A stretch of 64,000 nt of DNA from Betaproteobacteria bacterium (GTDB taxonomy: Bacteria > Pseudomonadota > Gammaproteobacteria > Burkholderiales > Casimicrobiaceae): NCBI GenBank assembly GCA_016861105.1, contig BOKS01000003.1:248001-312000 (forward strand). Reading direction: 5' to 3'. Position 1 is the stretch's first letter, and every line of letters begins with the position of its first letter. The notes under the pieces were generated by a model. It saw nothing but the letters and a program-made list of their open reading frames with translations. It ran no database searches and was not told the DNA's origin. Both the position numbers and the translations under genes were made by a program. Shown here in pieces: positions 43,737 to 52,368 of this stretch.

Positions 43737-44102
43737 CTACCCGCGGAAGATGAAGTAGACCGCGCCCATCAGGCACAGCGCCGCCCACAGGTAGTCGAGC
43801 CTGACCGGCTCGCCCATGTACATCACCGCGAACGGGACGAACACCGACAGCGTGACGACTTCCTGCAGGATCTTGAGCTGCGCGAGCGAGAGCGTCGTGT
43901 AGCCGATGCGATTCGCCGGCACCTGCAGCAGGTACTCGAACAGCGCGATGCCCCAGGACACCAGCGCGGCGATCCACCACGGCTTCGCCTGCAGGTGCTT
44001 CAGGTGCCCGTACCACGCGAACGTCATGAAGAGGTTCGACACGGTGAGCAGCACCGCGCAGGTCAGCGCGGGATAGGCAACGATCGGCGCGGAGGGCATC
44101 AT
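43737..44102 (-). CDS. DUF486 small membrane protein (DMT-like)
   Basis: Four-helix membrane protein (121 aa; two consecutive ATG codons at 44102 and 44099) of the DUF486 family, related to small multidrug/EamA-type exporters. Landmarks are FAWYGHLK and FEYLLQVPANRIGY. It ends three bases before the MFS start. Function unknown. Confidence 0.85.
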   Translation of the reverse strand: MMPSAPIVAYPALTCAVLLTVSNLFMTFAWYGHLKHLQAKPWWIAALVSWGIALFEYLLQVPANRIGYTTLSLAQLKILQEVVTLSVFVPFAVMYMGEPVRLDYLWAALCLMGAVYFIFRG

Positions 44103-44190
44103 GGGGGCGTGCGGCGCGCGGGCCCGTGGGGCCGCTCCGGCCGCCATTATCGCCGAGACGGCGTCCCGCCGTGGGCGCCGCCGCGCGGCC

Positions 44191-44793
44191 GTGCAACCGA
44201 CGACGACCACCGCGTTCCTCGACCGCCGCGTCGCGCGCGCGGCGACGCTCCTCTGCGCCGCGTTCTGCGCCTGTCCGCCCGCCGGCGCCCAGCCGCCCGC
44301 GGTCGACGTGCGCGTCACCCAGTCCGGCCCGGCGTTCGTCATCGAGGCCGCGCTCGAGGTGCCGGTGCCCCTGCCGCTCGCCTGGGAGGTGCTCACGGAC
44401 TTCGACCGCATGGCCGCCTTCGTGCCCAACCTCGCCGACAGCCGCGTCGTCGCCCGCGACGGCACGACGCTGACCATCGTCCAGCACGGCATCGCCCGCT
44501 TCGGCCCGCTGGCGCTGCGCTTCGCGTCCGAGCGCCTGGTGACGCTCGTCCCCCCTGCGTCGATCGCGTCGACCCAGACGCGCGGCACGATGGAGCGCGT
44601 CGAGTCGCTGACCACGTTCGCGTCCACGGACGCCGGGACGCGCCTGCGCTATCACGTCGAGGTCGTGCCCGGCGCGCTGTACCCCGATGCGATCACGCGC
44701 CGCTTCCTCGGGCACGAGGTGACCGAGCAGTTCGACGCCGTCGTCCGCGAGATGCTGCGGCGGCGCGACGGCGCCCGCGCACCGCCCCCGTGA
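44191..44793 (+). CDS. SRPBCC (START-like/polyketide cyclase) secreted protein
   Basis: Protein of about 200 aa with an N-terminal hydrophobic export segment (ARAATLLCAAFCACPPAGAQ) and a START-like ligand-binding fold (about 45-195; LPLAWEVLTDFDRMAAFVPNLADS). GTG at 44191 gives a sensible signal peptide. A start at 44101 is open but would overlap the divergent DUF486 gene. Likely binds a hydrophobic ligand. Converges with the SH3 gene. Confidence 0.75.
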   Translation: MQPTTTTAFLDRRVARAATLLCAAFCACPPAGAQPPAVDVRVTQSGPAFVIEAALEVPVPLPLAWEVLTDFDRMAAFVPNLADSRVVARDGTTLTIVQHGIARFGPLALRFASERLVTLVPPASIASTQTRGTMERVESLTTFASTDAGTRLRYHVEVVPGALYPDAITRRFLGHEVTEQFDAVVREMLRRRDGARAPPP

Positions 44794-44797
44794 CGCG

Positions 44798-45397
44798 TCA
44801 GCGCGGCTGCGGGCGCGGCGGCGCGAAGGCGGGTGGCGGAGGGGAGGACGGCGCCGGACGCGCGGCGGGCGGACGCAGCGGCGGCACCGGGTTGGTGATC
44901 GGCGGCACGCCGGACGCGAGGGGCGGGACGAACGCCGAGGGCGGCATCGGCCGGACCTGCGGCGGGTGCGCCGGCGGCCGCCACGGCGGCGGCGGAGGCA
45001 TCGGGTGCGCCGCCCAGGCCCGGCGATGGTGATACCACGGCCGCGTCACGTACCAGGCGCCCCAGTAGGTCTCGAGCACGAACGGCACCAGCGCCAGCCC
45101 GAGGTAGGGACCGGCGTCGCGCACGACGACGTAGCCGCCTTCGTACGGATAGCCGAGGAAGCCCGCGTAGACGAAGCCGCGCTGGTCGTCCCAGCGCACT
45201 TCGCACCAGCGCCAGCCGTCGATGCAGCCGCCGAGCAGCACGACCGTGCCCACCGGCAGCCACGCGACCAGCGGAAAGTCGCGGTCCGGCCCTGCGCGAA
45301 CGTTGACGTCGCGCAGCGTGAACCCGTACTGGGCGTGCGCCGCCGCCGCGAGCCCGATGCCCGCCGCCAGCGCGATCCACCGCAGCATCGCGCGCAT
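44798..45397 (-). CDS. Secreted SH3-domain protein with proline-rich tail
   Basis: Exported protein (199 aa): signal peptide 1-23, a bacterial SH3 domain about 25-90 (LRDVNVRAGPDRDFP), then a region with many aromatic residues and a proline-rich tail from about 135 to the end. ATG at 45397 is preferred to 45445 because it sits directly before the signal peptide. SH3b domains often bind cell-wall peptides. Confidence 0.8.
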   Translation of the reverse strand: MRAMLRWIALAAGIGLAAAAHAQYGFTLRDVNVRAGPDRDFPLVAWLPVGTVVLLGGCIDGWRWCEVRWDDQRGFVYAGFLGYPYEGGYVVVRDAGPYLGLALVPFVLETYWGAWYVTRPWYHHRRAWAAHPMPPPPPWRPPAHPPQVRPMPPSAFVPPLASGVPPITNPVPPLRPPAARPAPSSPPPPAFAPPRPQPR

Positions 45398-45493
45398 GCT
45401 CCGCTCCTTCCGGCATCCCGCCGCGTCCGGGGCGCCCGACGTCACAGCGTACGCCGGCGGCGGCTGCGCGTCGACGCCCGCGGGGCGGCCCGT

Positions 45494-46372
45494 TCAGCGA
45501 TTGATCACCGCGGCCAGCTCGCGGCGATAGCGGCGCACGAGGTCGCTGTCGGGGCCCAGCACCTCGAAGACCGTGAGCATGCCCTTGCGCCCGGCGTCGT
45601 CGCCGAGCGACCGGTCGGAAGCCGCGACGGCCAGGTATTCGCGCAGCGCCGCCTCGTAGTCGCCGCGGGCGGCCAGCGCGTTCGCCAGCGCGAGCCGCGC
45701 GGCGGCGTCGGCAGGGTCCGCGGCCGCGGCGCGCGCGAGCGCGCCGGCGTCGGCGCCTGCGCCTGCACCGCTGGAGAGCGCGAGCCTCGCCTTCAGCGCG
45801 CCGAGGCGGCGCTCGTCGCGCACCGGTCGCGTGCGCAGCCGCTGCGGCGCCTCGAGCGCGTCGACGATCGCCTGCGCGTCGGGGGCGCGACCGAGCGCGA
45901 CCAGCGCCTCGAGGCGTGTCAGCGCAAGGTCCTCGTCGTCCGGGTCGGACTCCGCTGCGTGCGCGAGGTCCGCCAGCGCGGCCTGCGCGTCGCCGTCGGC
46001 GAGCCTTCCCTTCGCCGACGCGACGAGCGCACGTGCCGGCGAGGGCAGCGCCGCGGCGAGGAACTCGCGGAGCTGGCCTTCCGGCAGCACGCCGACGAAC
46101 TCGTCGACGACCGCGCCGTCGACGAAGAGCTTGCAGTTGGGAATGCTGCGGATGCCGTAGCGGCCCGCGATGTCGGGCGCGGCGTCGGTGTCGACCTTGG
46201 CCAGCGTGAAGCGCCCGGCGAACTCGGCGGCGAGCTTGTCGAGGATCGGCGCGAGCGCGCGGCACGGCGCGCACCACGCCGCCCAGAAGTCGACGAGCAC
46301 AGGGAGCGTCCTCGACCCGTCGAGGACCACGCGGTCGAAATCGGCGGAGGTGACGTTGATCGCGGCGGACAT
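45494..46372 (-). CDS. cnoX: Thioredoxin-like co-chaperone (CnoX/YbbN family)
   Basis: Thioredoxin domain (about 1-110) with an active-site WCAPC (Cys34, Cys37), followed by a TPR-like C-terminal domain to 292 aa, as in YbbN/CnoX. These proteins protect substrates from over-oxidation and pass them to GroEL/DnaK. Unlike E. coli CnoX, both cysteines are present, so redox activity is possible. Start ATG at 46372 (MSAAINV). Confidence 0.88.
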   Translation of the reverse strand: MSAAINVTSADFDRVVLDGSRTLPVLVDFWAAWCAPCRALAPILDKLAAEFAGRFTLAKVDTDAAPDIAGRYGIRSIPNCKLFVDGAVVDEFVGVLPEGQLREFLAAALPSPARALVASAKGRLADGDAQAALADLAHAAESDPDDEDLALTRLEALVALGRAPDAQAIVDALEAPQRLRTRPVRDERRLGALKARLALSSGAGAGADAGALARAAAADPADAAARLALANALAARGDYEAALREYLAVAASDRSLGDDAGRKGMLTVFEVLGPDSDLVRRYRRELAAVINR

Positions 46373-46445
46373 GGAACGACCTCGGACGGGAGCGTTCGGG
46401 AACGCCATTGTCCCAGACCGGGGCGCGGCCACGCCGCGGCGGCTT

Positions 46446-48101
46446 TCAGGAGGCGGCGTATTCGGCGGCGATCGGCAGCGTCACCGTGACGACCACCCCG
46501 CTCCCGTCCGCGCGGTTGTCCGCCCGCACCTCGCCGCCGTGCGCCTCGACGATCAGCCGCACGATGTACAGGCCGAGCCCGAGGTGCGGACCCGCGTCGC
46601 CGCGGCGCGCCTCGTCGCGCACCGACACCATCGACTCGAACATGCGCTCGCGCATCCCTTCGGGCAGCAGCGGGCCGTCGTTGCTCACCGACAGCACGGC
46701 CGCGTCGCCGACGCGCTCCACGCGCACGACGATCGGCCGCTCGGGCAGGCCGAACTCGACGGCGTTCGCGCACAGCTTGTCCAGCATCTGCGCGCACAGG
46801 TCCGGCGCCCCGTCGACGCCGATCGCCACCGCGGCGGCGTCCAGGATGAACGCGCGCGGCGCATAGGCCGTGCGGTAGCCGTCGACGCAGCCCCGCGCCA
46901 GCGCCACGAGGTCGAAGCGCTCGAACTCGGCGCGGTCGATGCTCTGCTCGAGGCGCGTGGCCTCGCTCATCCGCGTGAGGATCTGCGCGAGGCGGTCGAG
47001 CCCGCCCTGCGCGCGCCCGACGTACACGCGCGCCTCGTCGCCGCCGGCGGTGCCCTGCAGGTTCTCGAGCGAGCTGCGCACCACCGCGATCGGCGTGCGC
47101 AGCTCGTGCGACAGCCGGTTGGCCAGCTCCTCGCGGTGCTGCGCGGAGTCGGCGAGGCGGACGAGCACCGACGAGAAGCTGCGCGACAGATCGCCGATCT
47201 CGTCGGCGGCGCGCGAGCCCGCGGCGATCTGGCGCACGCGCCCCTTCGCGTCGATCGCCTGCTCGACCTCGTCGCGCAGGCGGCGGATGCGCGACGACAG
47301 GCGGCTCGCGAACACCGCCAGCGCGACCGCGCCGGCGAGCGTCACGCCGAGGACGAGCGTGAAGAGGCGCTCGAACGCGCGATTGCGCTCGGCCAGCACG
47401 GCGTTGCCGGTCTCCTCGACGACGACAGCGCCCTGCACGCGGTCGCCGACCCAGATCGGGTGCGCGGCGGCGACGATGGTCACGCGGCCGTCGCGCGAGA
47501 GGCGGCGATCGGTCGTGAGGATCCCGGCCAGCGCGCCGTCGACCTCGCGCGCGAACGGCAGCGGCCGCCCGAGGAAGTCGTCGCTGAACTCCTCGGTGGG
47601 CTGCCTCAGCACCAGCGCGTAGAGGGGGTGCAGCGTGTAGCGCTCGATCCACGACGCGGCGCGCGCGATGCCCTTCGGCGGCGGCGCAGCCGCCGGGGGG
47701 GGGCGCCTCAGGGTCCCGGCGCGCGCGAGCACCTGGCCTTTCGCGTCCACCACGAAGATGCGCGCCGTCGTGCGCGACAGCGCCTGCAGGATCTCGTCGA
47801 TCTCCGGCGCGGGTGCCGGCGGCCCGGCGCCGCCGTCGTCCGGCGGCACGCCCGTCGGATCGCCGCGCGCGAACAGCGCCGGGCGGTCGTGCAGCGCGGT
47901 GGCCACCGCCTGCGCGGTGCCTGCGAGCGTGCGCTCCTGCGACTCGCGCAGGAAGCGCTCGAGCTCCTGCACGTACTCGTAGCCGAGCCACGGGATCGCG
48001 AGGAACACGCCGAGCACCAGCAGCAGCTTGCCGCGGATGCCGGGGGCGAAGCGGCGCGGCCGGGGTGCGCGCGCCGGCGCCGTCGCACGCGGGCGGGTCA
48101 C
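46446..48101 (-). CDS. pdsS: Dedicated sortase system sensor histidine kinase
   Basis: Membrane histidine kinase (551 aa): helix 1 at 23-43, a periplasmic sensor region, helix 2 at about 246-266, HAMP, phosphoacceptor His332 (SHELRTP), an N-box with DKLCANAVE and a glycine box HLGLGLYIV. It pairs with the response regulator encoded just upstream (GTGA overlap). The presence of sortase and its target in the same island matches the known proteobacterial dedicated sortase system. Confidence 0.9.
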   Translation of the reverse strand: MTRPRATAPARAPRPRRFAPGIRGKLLLVLGVFLAIPWLGYEYVQELERFLRESQERTLAGTAQAVATALHDRPALFARGDPTGVPPDDGGAGPPAPAPEIDEILQALSRTTARIFVVDAKGQVLARAGTLRRPPPAAAPPPKGIARAASWIERYTLHPLYALVLRQPTEEFSDDFLGRPLPFAREVDGALAGILTTDRRLSRDGRVTIVAAAHPIWVGDRVQGAVVVEETGNAVLAERNRAFERLFTLVLGVTLAGAVALAVFASRLSSRIRRLRDEVEQAIDAKGRVRQIAAGSRAADEIGDLSRSFSSVLVRLADSAQHREELANRLSHELRTPIAVVRSSLENLQGTAGGDEARVYVGRAQGGLDRLAQILTRMSEATRLEQSIDRAEFERFDLVALARGCVDGYRTAYAPRAFILDAAAVAIGVDGAPDLCAQMLDKLCANAVEFGLPERPIVVRVERVGDAAVLSVSNDGPLLPEGMRERMFESMVSVRDEARRGDAGPHLGLGLYIVRLIVEAHGGEVRADNRADGSGVVVTVTLPIAAEYAAS

Positions 48102-48799
48102 GCCGCGCCGGGCTCGATCCAGCGGTAGCCCATGCCGTAGACCGTCGCGATGTGGTCGAACGAGGCGTCGACCGCCTGGAACTTGCGGCGGATGCGCTTG
48201 ACGTGCGAGGTGATCGTGCTGTCGTCGACGACGATGTTCGCGTCGCGCATCAGCGCGTCGCGGTCCTTGACGTGCCCCGGGTGGCGCGCGAGCGAGTGCA
48301 CCATCCAGAACTCGGTCAGCGTGAGCGGCACGGCCGCGCCCTTCCAGCGCGCCGTCAGGCGCTTGACGTCGAGCACGAGGTCGCCGCGCGTCAGCGCGTC
48401 CTCCGACGACGGCGGCGCCGCGATGAGGTCGCTGCGGCGGAACAGCGCGGCGATGCGCGCCGTGAGCTGGTGCAGGCTCGCGTCCTTGGTGAGGTAGTCG
48501 TCGGCGCCGATGCGCAGCCCGGCGACGATGTCGAAGTCGGAGTCGCGCGCCGACAGGAAGATGATGGGCAGCGTCGGCGACATCGCGCGGAGCTCGCGGC
48601 ACAGCGTGAAGCCGCCGTCCGGCTCGTCGCCGAGGCCGACGTCGATGACGGCGAGGTCGGGGAGCCGCGTGCGGAACGCGCCGATCGCCTCGGGACGCGA
48701 CGCGTAGGCGACGACCTCGTAGCCGTGGCGACGCAGCGCCTCGGCGTAGTTCGCGCGGATCGACGGCTCGTCCTCGACGATGGCGATGCGACGGCTCAT
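48098..48799 (-). CDS. pdsR: Dedicated sortase system response regulator
   Basis: OmpR-type response regulator (233 aa): receiver domain with phosphoacceptor Asp53 (VIDVG), lysine in TKDAS, and a winged-helix C terminus (about 130-228) with FWMVHSLARHPGHVKDR. It is transcribed ahead of the kinase and divergently from the sortase target gene, which it probably controls. Confidence 0.92.
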   Translation of the reverse strand: MSRRIAIVEDEPSIRANYAEALRRHGYEVVAYASRPEAIGAFRTRLPDLAVIDVGLGDEPDGGFTLCRELRAMSPTLPIIFLSARDSDFDIVAGLRIGADDYLTKDASLHQLTARIAALFRRSDLIAAPPSSEDALTRGDLVLDVKRLTARWKGAAVPLTLTEFWMVHSLARHPGHVKDRDALMRDANIVVDDSTITSHVKRIRRKFQAVDASFDHIATVYGMGYRWIEPGAA

Positions 48800-48966
48800 G
48801 GGTCGGGACCACTATAGCGCAGCGCCACCGGGTCCTCGTCCGCGCGCCGCGGACGCCCGCGGATTGCCACGATCGCGCGCCGCTTCGCCCGGATCGTGCC
48901 CGCGCGGCGCAGCAATCGGGGCGCGCAATGCGAGGCGTGGCGCTCCGGAAGCCGGCGCGGAGCCCA

Positions 48967-49038
48967 CGGAAACGAGGGTCAGACTCGCGTTTCCGGGAAC
49001 CGGGCGACGACGAAATGCGAGTCTGACCCTCGTTTCCG
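48967..49038. repeat. REPIN-like inverted repeat
   Basis: A 22-bp perfect inverted repeat (48967-48988 and 49017-49038; arms start cggaaacgagggtcag) extends, with one G-U pair, to about 27 bp, around a loop of roughly 18 bases. Each arm holds a GAG-N7-CTC short palindrome. The layout of two small hairpins facing each other is that of REPIN/BIME elements spread by REP-associated tyrosine transposases. No such transposase is in the window. The rest of the 307-base gap (48800-49106) holds no gene. Confidence 0.65.
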
Positions 49039-49106
49039 CGGCTGCCGGCCGCTCGTCGCCGCCGGGGCCCTCCTCCGCCCCGGCGGCGATCCCGCAAGGA
49101 GACCGG

Positions 49107-51209
49107 ATGGGCACTCCCGCTCCGCACCTCGTCCGCCAGGGCGGCATGCGCGAGTTCGCGCGCCTCGCGGCCGAGGCGGTCGGCATCGGCCTCGCCGCGA
49201 GCCTCGTCCTTCTGCTGTTCGCGTTCGCGATCGCGTCGACGGCACAGGCCGCCGGCAGCGCCGCGCCGACGGCGGGAACGCTGCGCCTGCAGGGCACCGA
49301 CGGCGCGATCGAGGCACCGCTCGTGGCCACGCAGGTCGCGATCGACGTCTCGGGCATCGTGGCGCGCACCCGCGTCACGCAGCGGTTCGTGAACCCGGAC
49401 GACGACTGGCGCGAGGGCGTCTATCTCTTCCCGCTGCCCGACCAGGCGGCCGTGGACCACCTCGACCTGCGCATCGGCGCGCGCCGCATCGTCGGAGAGA
49501 TCCGCGAGCGCGGCGAGGCGCGCCGCGACTACGACGCGGCGAAGGCGCAGGGCCGCAGGGCCGCGCTCGTCGAGCAGGAGCGTCCGAACCTCTTCACGAC
49601 CAACGTCGCGCCGATCGGCCCCGGGGAGGAGGTGGTAGTGACCATCGCCTACCAGCAGACGTTGCACTACGACGCCGGCGCGTTCTCGCTGCGCTTCCCG
49701 CTGGCGGTCACGCCGCGCTACGCACCCGGCCCCGACGCGCCGGACGGCGACGGCGCGCCGCCCGGCGGCACGCGCGTGCCCGACGCCGCGCGCATCGCGC
49801 CCCTCGTCGCACCGCCGCGGGCCGGCAAGGTGCTGCCGGTCACCCTCGACGTCGCGATCGACGCCGGCGCGCCCCTCGCGCAGCTCGAGAGCCGCCACCA
49901 CGCGGTGCGCGTCGCCGAGCACCCCGGCCACCGCTACACGCTCGCGCTCGACGGCCCGGTGCCCGCCGACCGCGACGTCGAGATCGTCTGGCGGCCGGAG
50001 CTCGGCCGCGCGCCGGGCGCCGCCGTGTTCGGCGAGCAGCGCGACGGGCGCGGCTACGCGCTGGTCATGCTGATGCCCCCGCTCCCCGACGCGGCCGCGC
50101 CGCGCATCGCGCGCGAGGTCACGTTCGTGATCGACACCTCGGGCTCGATGGCGGGGCAGCCGATCGCGCAGGCGAAGGCGGCGCTCGTCCTCGCGCTGGA
50201 GCGCCTGCAGCCGGGCGACCGCTTCAACGTGATCGCGTTCCACTCGCGCGCGCGGGCGCTGTTCGCCGTCCCGATGCCGGTCGACCCCGCGACGGTGGGA
50301 CGGGCGCGCGCCTTCGTCGCCGGCCTGCGCGCCGACGGCGGCACGGAGATGCGCGAAGCGCTGGCCCTGGCGCTCGCGCCGGGCGAGCGCGACGACGCCC
50401 GCGTGCGCCAGGTCGTGTTCCTGACCGACGGCGCCGTCGGCAACGAGGACGAGCTCTTCCGCCTGATCGGCGAGCGCCTCGGCGACCGGCGGCTGTTCAC
50501 GGTGGGGATCGGCGCCGCGCCCAACGCGCACTTCATGCGCAAGGCCGCGCAGTTCGGACGCGGCACCCACACGACGATCGGCGACGCGGGCGAGGTCGCG
50601 CAGCGGATGGACGCGTTGCTGCGCAAGCTCGACAGCCCGATGCTCACCGACGTCGCGATCGACTGGCCCGCCGGGGCCGAGGCGTGGCCGCAGCGCCTGC
50701 CCGACCTGTACGCCGGCGAGCCGGTCGTCGCGACGGCGCGCCTGCCCGCGCTCGACGGCGAGATCGTCGTGCGCGGCCGCTTCGGCGGCGCGCCGTGGCG
50801 CGCGAGCGTTCCGCTCGCCGCCGCCGGCGGCCACGACGGCGTGCACGCGCTGTGGGCGCGCGCGAAGATCGATGCCCTCGCCGACGCGCAGCGCGCGGGC
50901 GCCGACGCCGACGCCGTGCGCGCCGAGATCGTGCGGGTCGCGCTCGCGCACCGCCTGGTCAGCCGCCACACGAGCCTGGTCGCGGTCGACGTCACGCCGG
51001 CGCTGCCGGACGGGGCGACGATCCAGACGCGGCGCGTCGCCGCCAACCTGCCGCACGGGATGGAGCCCGACGTGCTGGTGGCGGGCCTGCCGCAGACCGC
51101 CACGCCGGCGGCCCGGCACCTCGCGCTCGCACTGGCGGCGCTGGCGGCTGCACTGCTGCTGCTCGCCGGTGGCCGTCCGCGGCCGGGCGCCAACCACGCG
51201 CGGCGTTGA
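49107..51209 (+). CDS. Sortase-target protein with VIT and VWA domains
   Basis: Large exported surface protein (700 aa). A signal or anchor helix is at 23-49. A VIT domain (about 55-200) is followed by a VWA domain (about 330-520) with an intact MIDAS start (DTSGSMAG). The C terminus carries LPQTA (661-665), a hydrophobic helix and a basic tail, a complete cell-wall or surface sorting signal. This is the predicted target of the class GN sortase 24 bases downstream. ATG at 49107 has a weak AAGGAG site. Likely adhesive or metal-dependent binding role. Confidence 0.93.
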   Translation: MGTPAPHLVRQGGMREFARLAAEAVGIGLAASLVLLLFAFAIASTAQAAGSAAPTAGTLRLQGTDGAIEAPLVATQVAIDVSGIVARTRVTQRFVNPDDDWREGVYLFPLPDQAAVDHLDLRIGARRIVGEIRERGEARRDYDAAKAQGRRAALVEQERPNLFTTNVAPIGPGEEVVVTIAYQQTLHYDAGAFSLRFPLAVTPRYAPGPDAPDGDGAPPGGTRVPDAARIAPLVAPPRAGKVLPVTLDVAIDAGAPLAQLESRHHAVRVAEHPGHRYTLALDGPVPADRDVEIVWRPELGRAPGAAVFGEQRDGRGYALVMLMPPLPDAAAPRIAREVTFVIDTSGSMAGQPIAQAKAALVLALERLQPGDRFNVIAFHSRARALFAVPMPVDPATVGRARAFVAGLRADGGTEMREALALALAPGERDDARVRQVVFLTDGAVGNEDELFRLIGERLGDRRLFTVGIGAAPNAHFMRKAAQFGRGTHTTIGDAGEVAQRMDALLRKLDSPMLTDVAIDWPAGAEAWPQRLPDLYAGEPVVATARLPALDGEIVVRGRFGGAPWRASVPLAAAGGHDGVHALWARAKIDALADAQRAGADADAVRAEIVRVALAHRLVSRHTSLVAVDVTPALPDGATIQTRRVAANLPHGMEPDVLVAGLPQTATPAARHLALALAALAAALLLLAGGRPRPGANHARR

Positions 51210-51233
51210 GCGCCTGCGGGCCGGAGGACGACG

Positions 51234-52001
51234 ATGGTCAGCGCGATCGAGCGGGGAGGACCCTTCGGCCGGACGTCAGCGGACGCGCTCGCGTTCGCCG
51301 AAGCGCAGGGCGCGGCGCCGGGCGCCGAGTTCCCCGGCTTCGGTCCGGCCGAGTCTTCCCCGCTCGGCCGGCGCGCGCGAGCGTCGTCCGCCGCTCGCGC
51401 ATCCTTCGCCGTCGCGCTGGCGCTCCTCGCGTTCGCCGCGTGGCACGGCGGACAGGCGGCGTGGCTGCACGCGAAGGCCGCGCTCGGCCAGCAGCTGCTG
51501 CAGCGCGCGTGGCACCAGGCACAGGCGGGCGGCGGCGCGGCGAAACCGTGGCCGTGGGCCGACACCCACCCGGTCGCGCGCCTGCGCGCGCCCGCCCAGA
51601 ACGTCGAGCTGCTGGTGCTCGCCGGGGCGAGCGGGCGGACGCTCGCCTGGGGGCCCGGCCACGTCGCGAGCAGCGCAGCACCCGGCGCCCCGGGGACCTC
51701 GATCCTCACCGGCCACCGCGACACGCACTTCGCGTTCCTCCGCGACGTGCGGCCGGGCGACGCGCTCGACGTCGAGACCGCCGGCGGCACGACCCTGCGC
51801 TACCGCGTGGAGCGCACGTTGGTCGCCGACCACCGCGCGCTGCGGCTGCCGGCCGACGAGCGCGCGGCCACGCTCGCGCTGGTCACCTGCTACCCGTTCG
51901 ACGCGATCGACCCGGGGACGCGGCTGCGCTACGCGGTGATCGCCCGCGCCGACGCCCGCGACCAGGCACGCGCACAGCGTGCGCCGCGGCGCCGCGGCTA
52001 G
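51234..52001 (+). CDS. Class GN sortase
   Basis: Membrane transpeptidase (255 aa) with one anchor helix (about 55-75). The catalytic residues are His161 (TGHRDTHFAF), Cys219 (LVTCYPF) and an arginine near 230-232 (GTRLRYAV). It cleaves LPxTA-type motifs in its target. Start ATG at 51234. Its stop codon overlaps that of the convergent small gene in a palindromic CTAG. Confidence 0.92.
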   Translation: MVSAIERGGPFGRTSADALAFAEAQGAAPGAEFPGFGPAESSPLGRRARASSAARASFAVALALLAFAAWHGGQAAWLHAKAALGQQLLQRAWHQAQAGGGAAKPWPWADTHPVARLRAPAQNVELLVLAGASGRTLAWGPGHVASSAAPGAPGTSILTGHRDTHFAFLRDVRPGDALDVETAGGTTLRYRVERTLVADHRALRLPADERAATLALVTCYPFDAIDPGTRLRYAVIARADARDQARAQRAPRRRG

Positions 52002-52240
52002 TTGCCGGTCCCGCGGCGGATGCGCCCGAGCTCGACCTGGCTCTCGAGCTGCCGGCGCTCCGCCTCCGTCATCTCCGCCGGCTTCTGCTCGCGCTCGCGG
52101 CCCACCGGCAGGTTGCTGCCGGTGCGCGTGACCGGCGCCGACCACGCCCGGCCTTCCTCCTTCGCTTCGGTCTGCGCGCAGCCGCCCTGCAGCACGCAGG
52201 CACCGACGATCGCGAGCGTTGCGACGACGAACCTCGTCAT
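51998..52240 (-). CDS. Small lipoprotein candidate
   Basis: Short exported protein (80 aa) with a hydrophobic N terminus and a cysteine that could be lipidated (VGAC at 12-15, or GGC around 19-21; neither is a perfect lipobox). The rest is charged and carries many Arg and Glu residues, with a coiled-coil-like end. It converges with the sortase and shares its stop region. No function known. Confidence 0.6.
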   Translation of the reverse strand: MTRFVVATLAIVGACVLQGGCAQTEAKEEGRAWSAPVTRTGSNLPVGREREQKPAEMTEAERRQLESQVELGRIRRGTGN

Positions 52241-52368
52241 GGCGAATCCCCCTGCGTGGCCCCGGCCCGGGACACCAGCAGTGTACGGCCGTCGCCGCGC
52301 GGGCGTCGAACGGGGCGGGGCCAGTCCTCCGCGGGCCGGAACGCACCCGGCGGCCGCGGTCGACGAGG

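Noticed and set aside
46446..51197. A 1,583-codon open frame on the minus strand
   Set aside because: It is only partly the kinase. The rest runs antisense through the VIT/VWA gene and the regulator, with arginine- and alanine-rich composition typical of shadow frames in GC-rich DNA.
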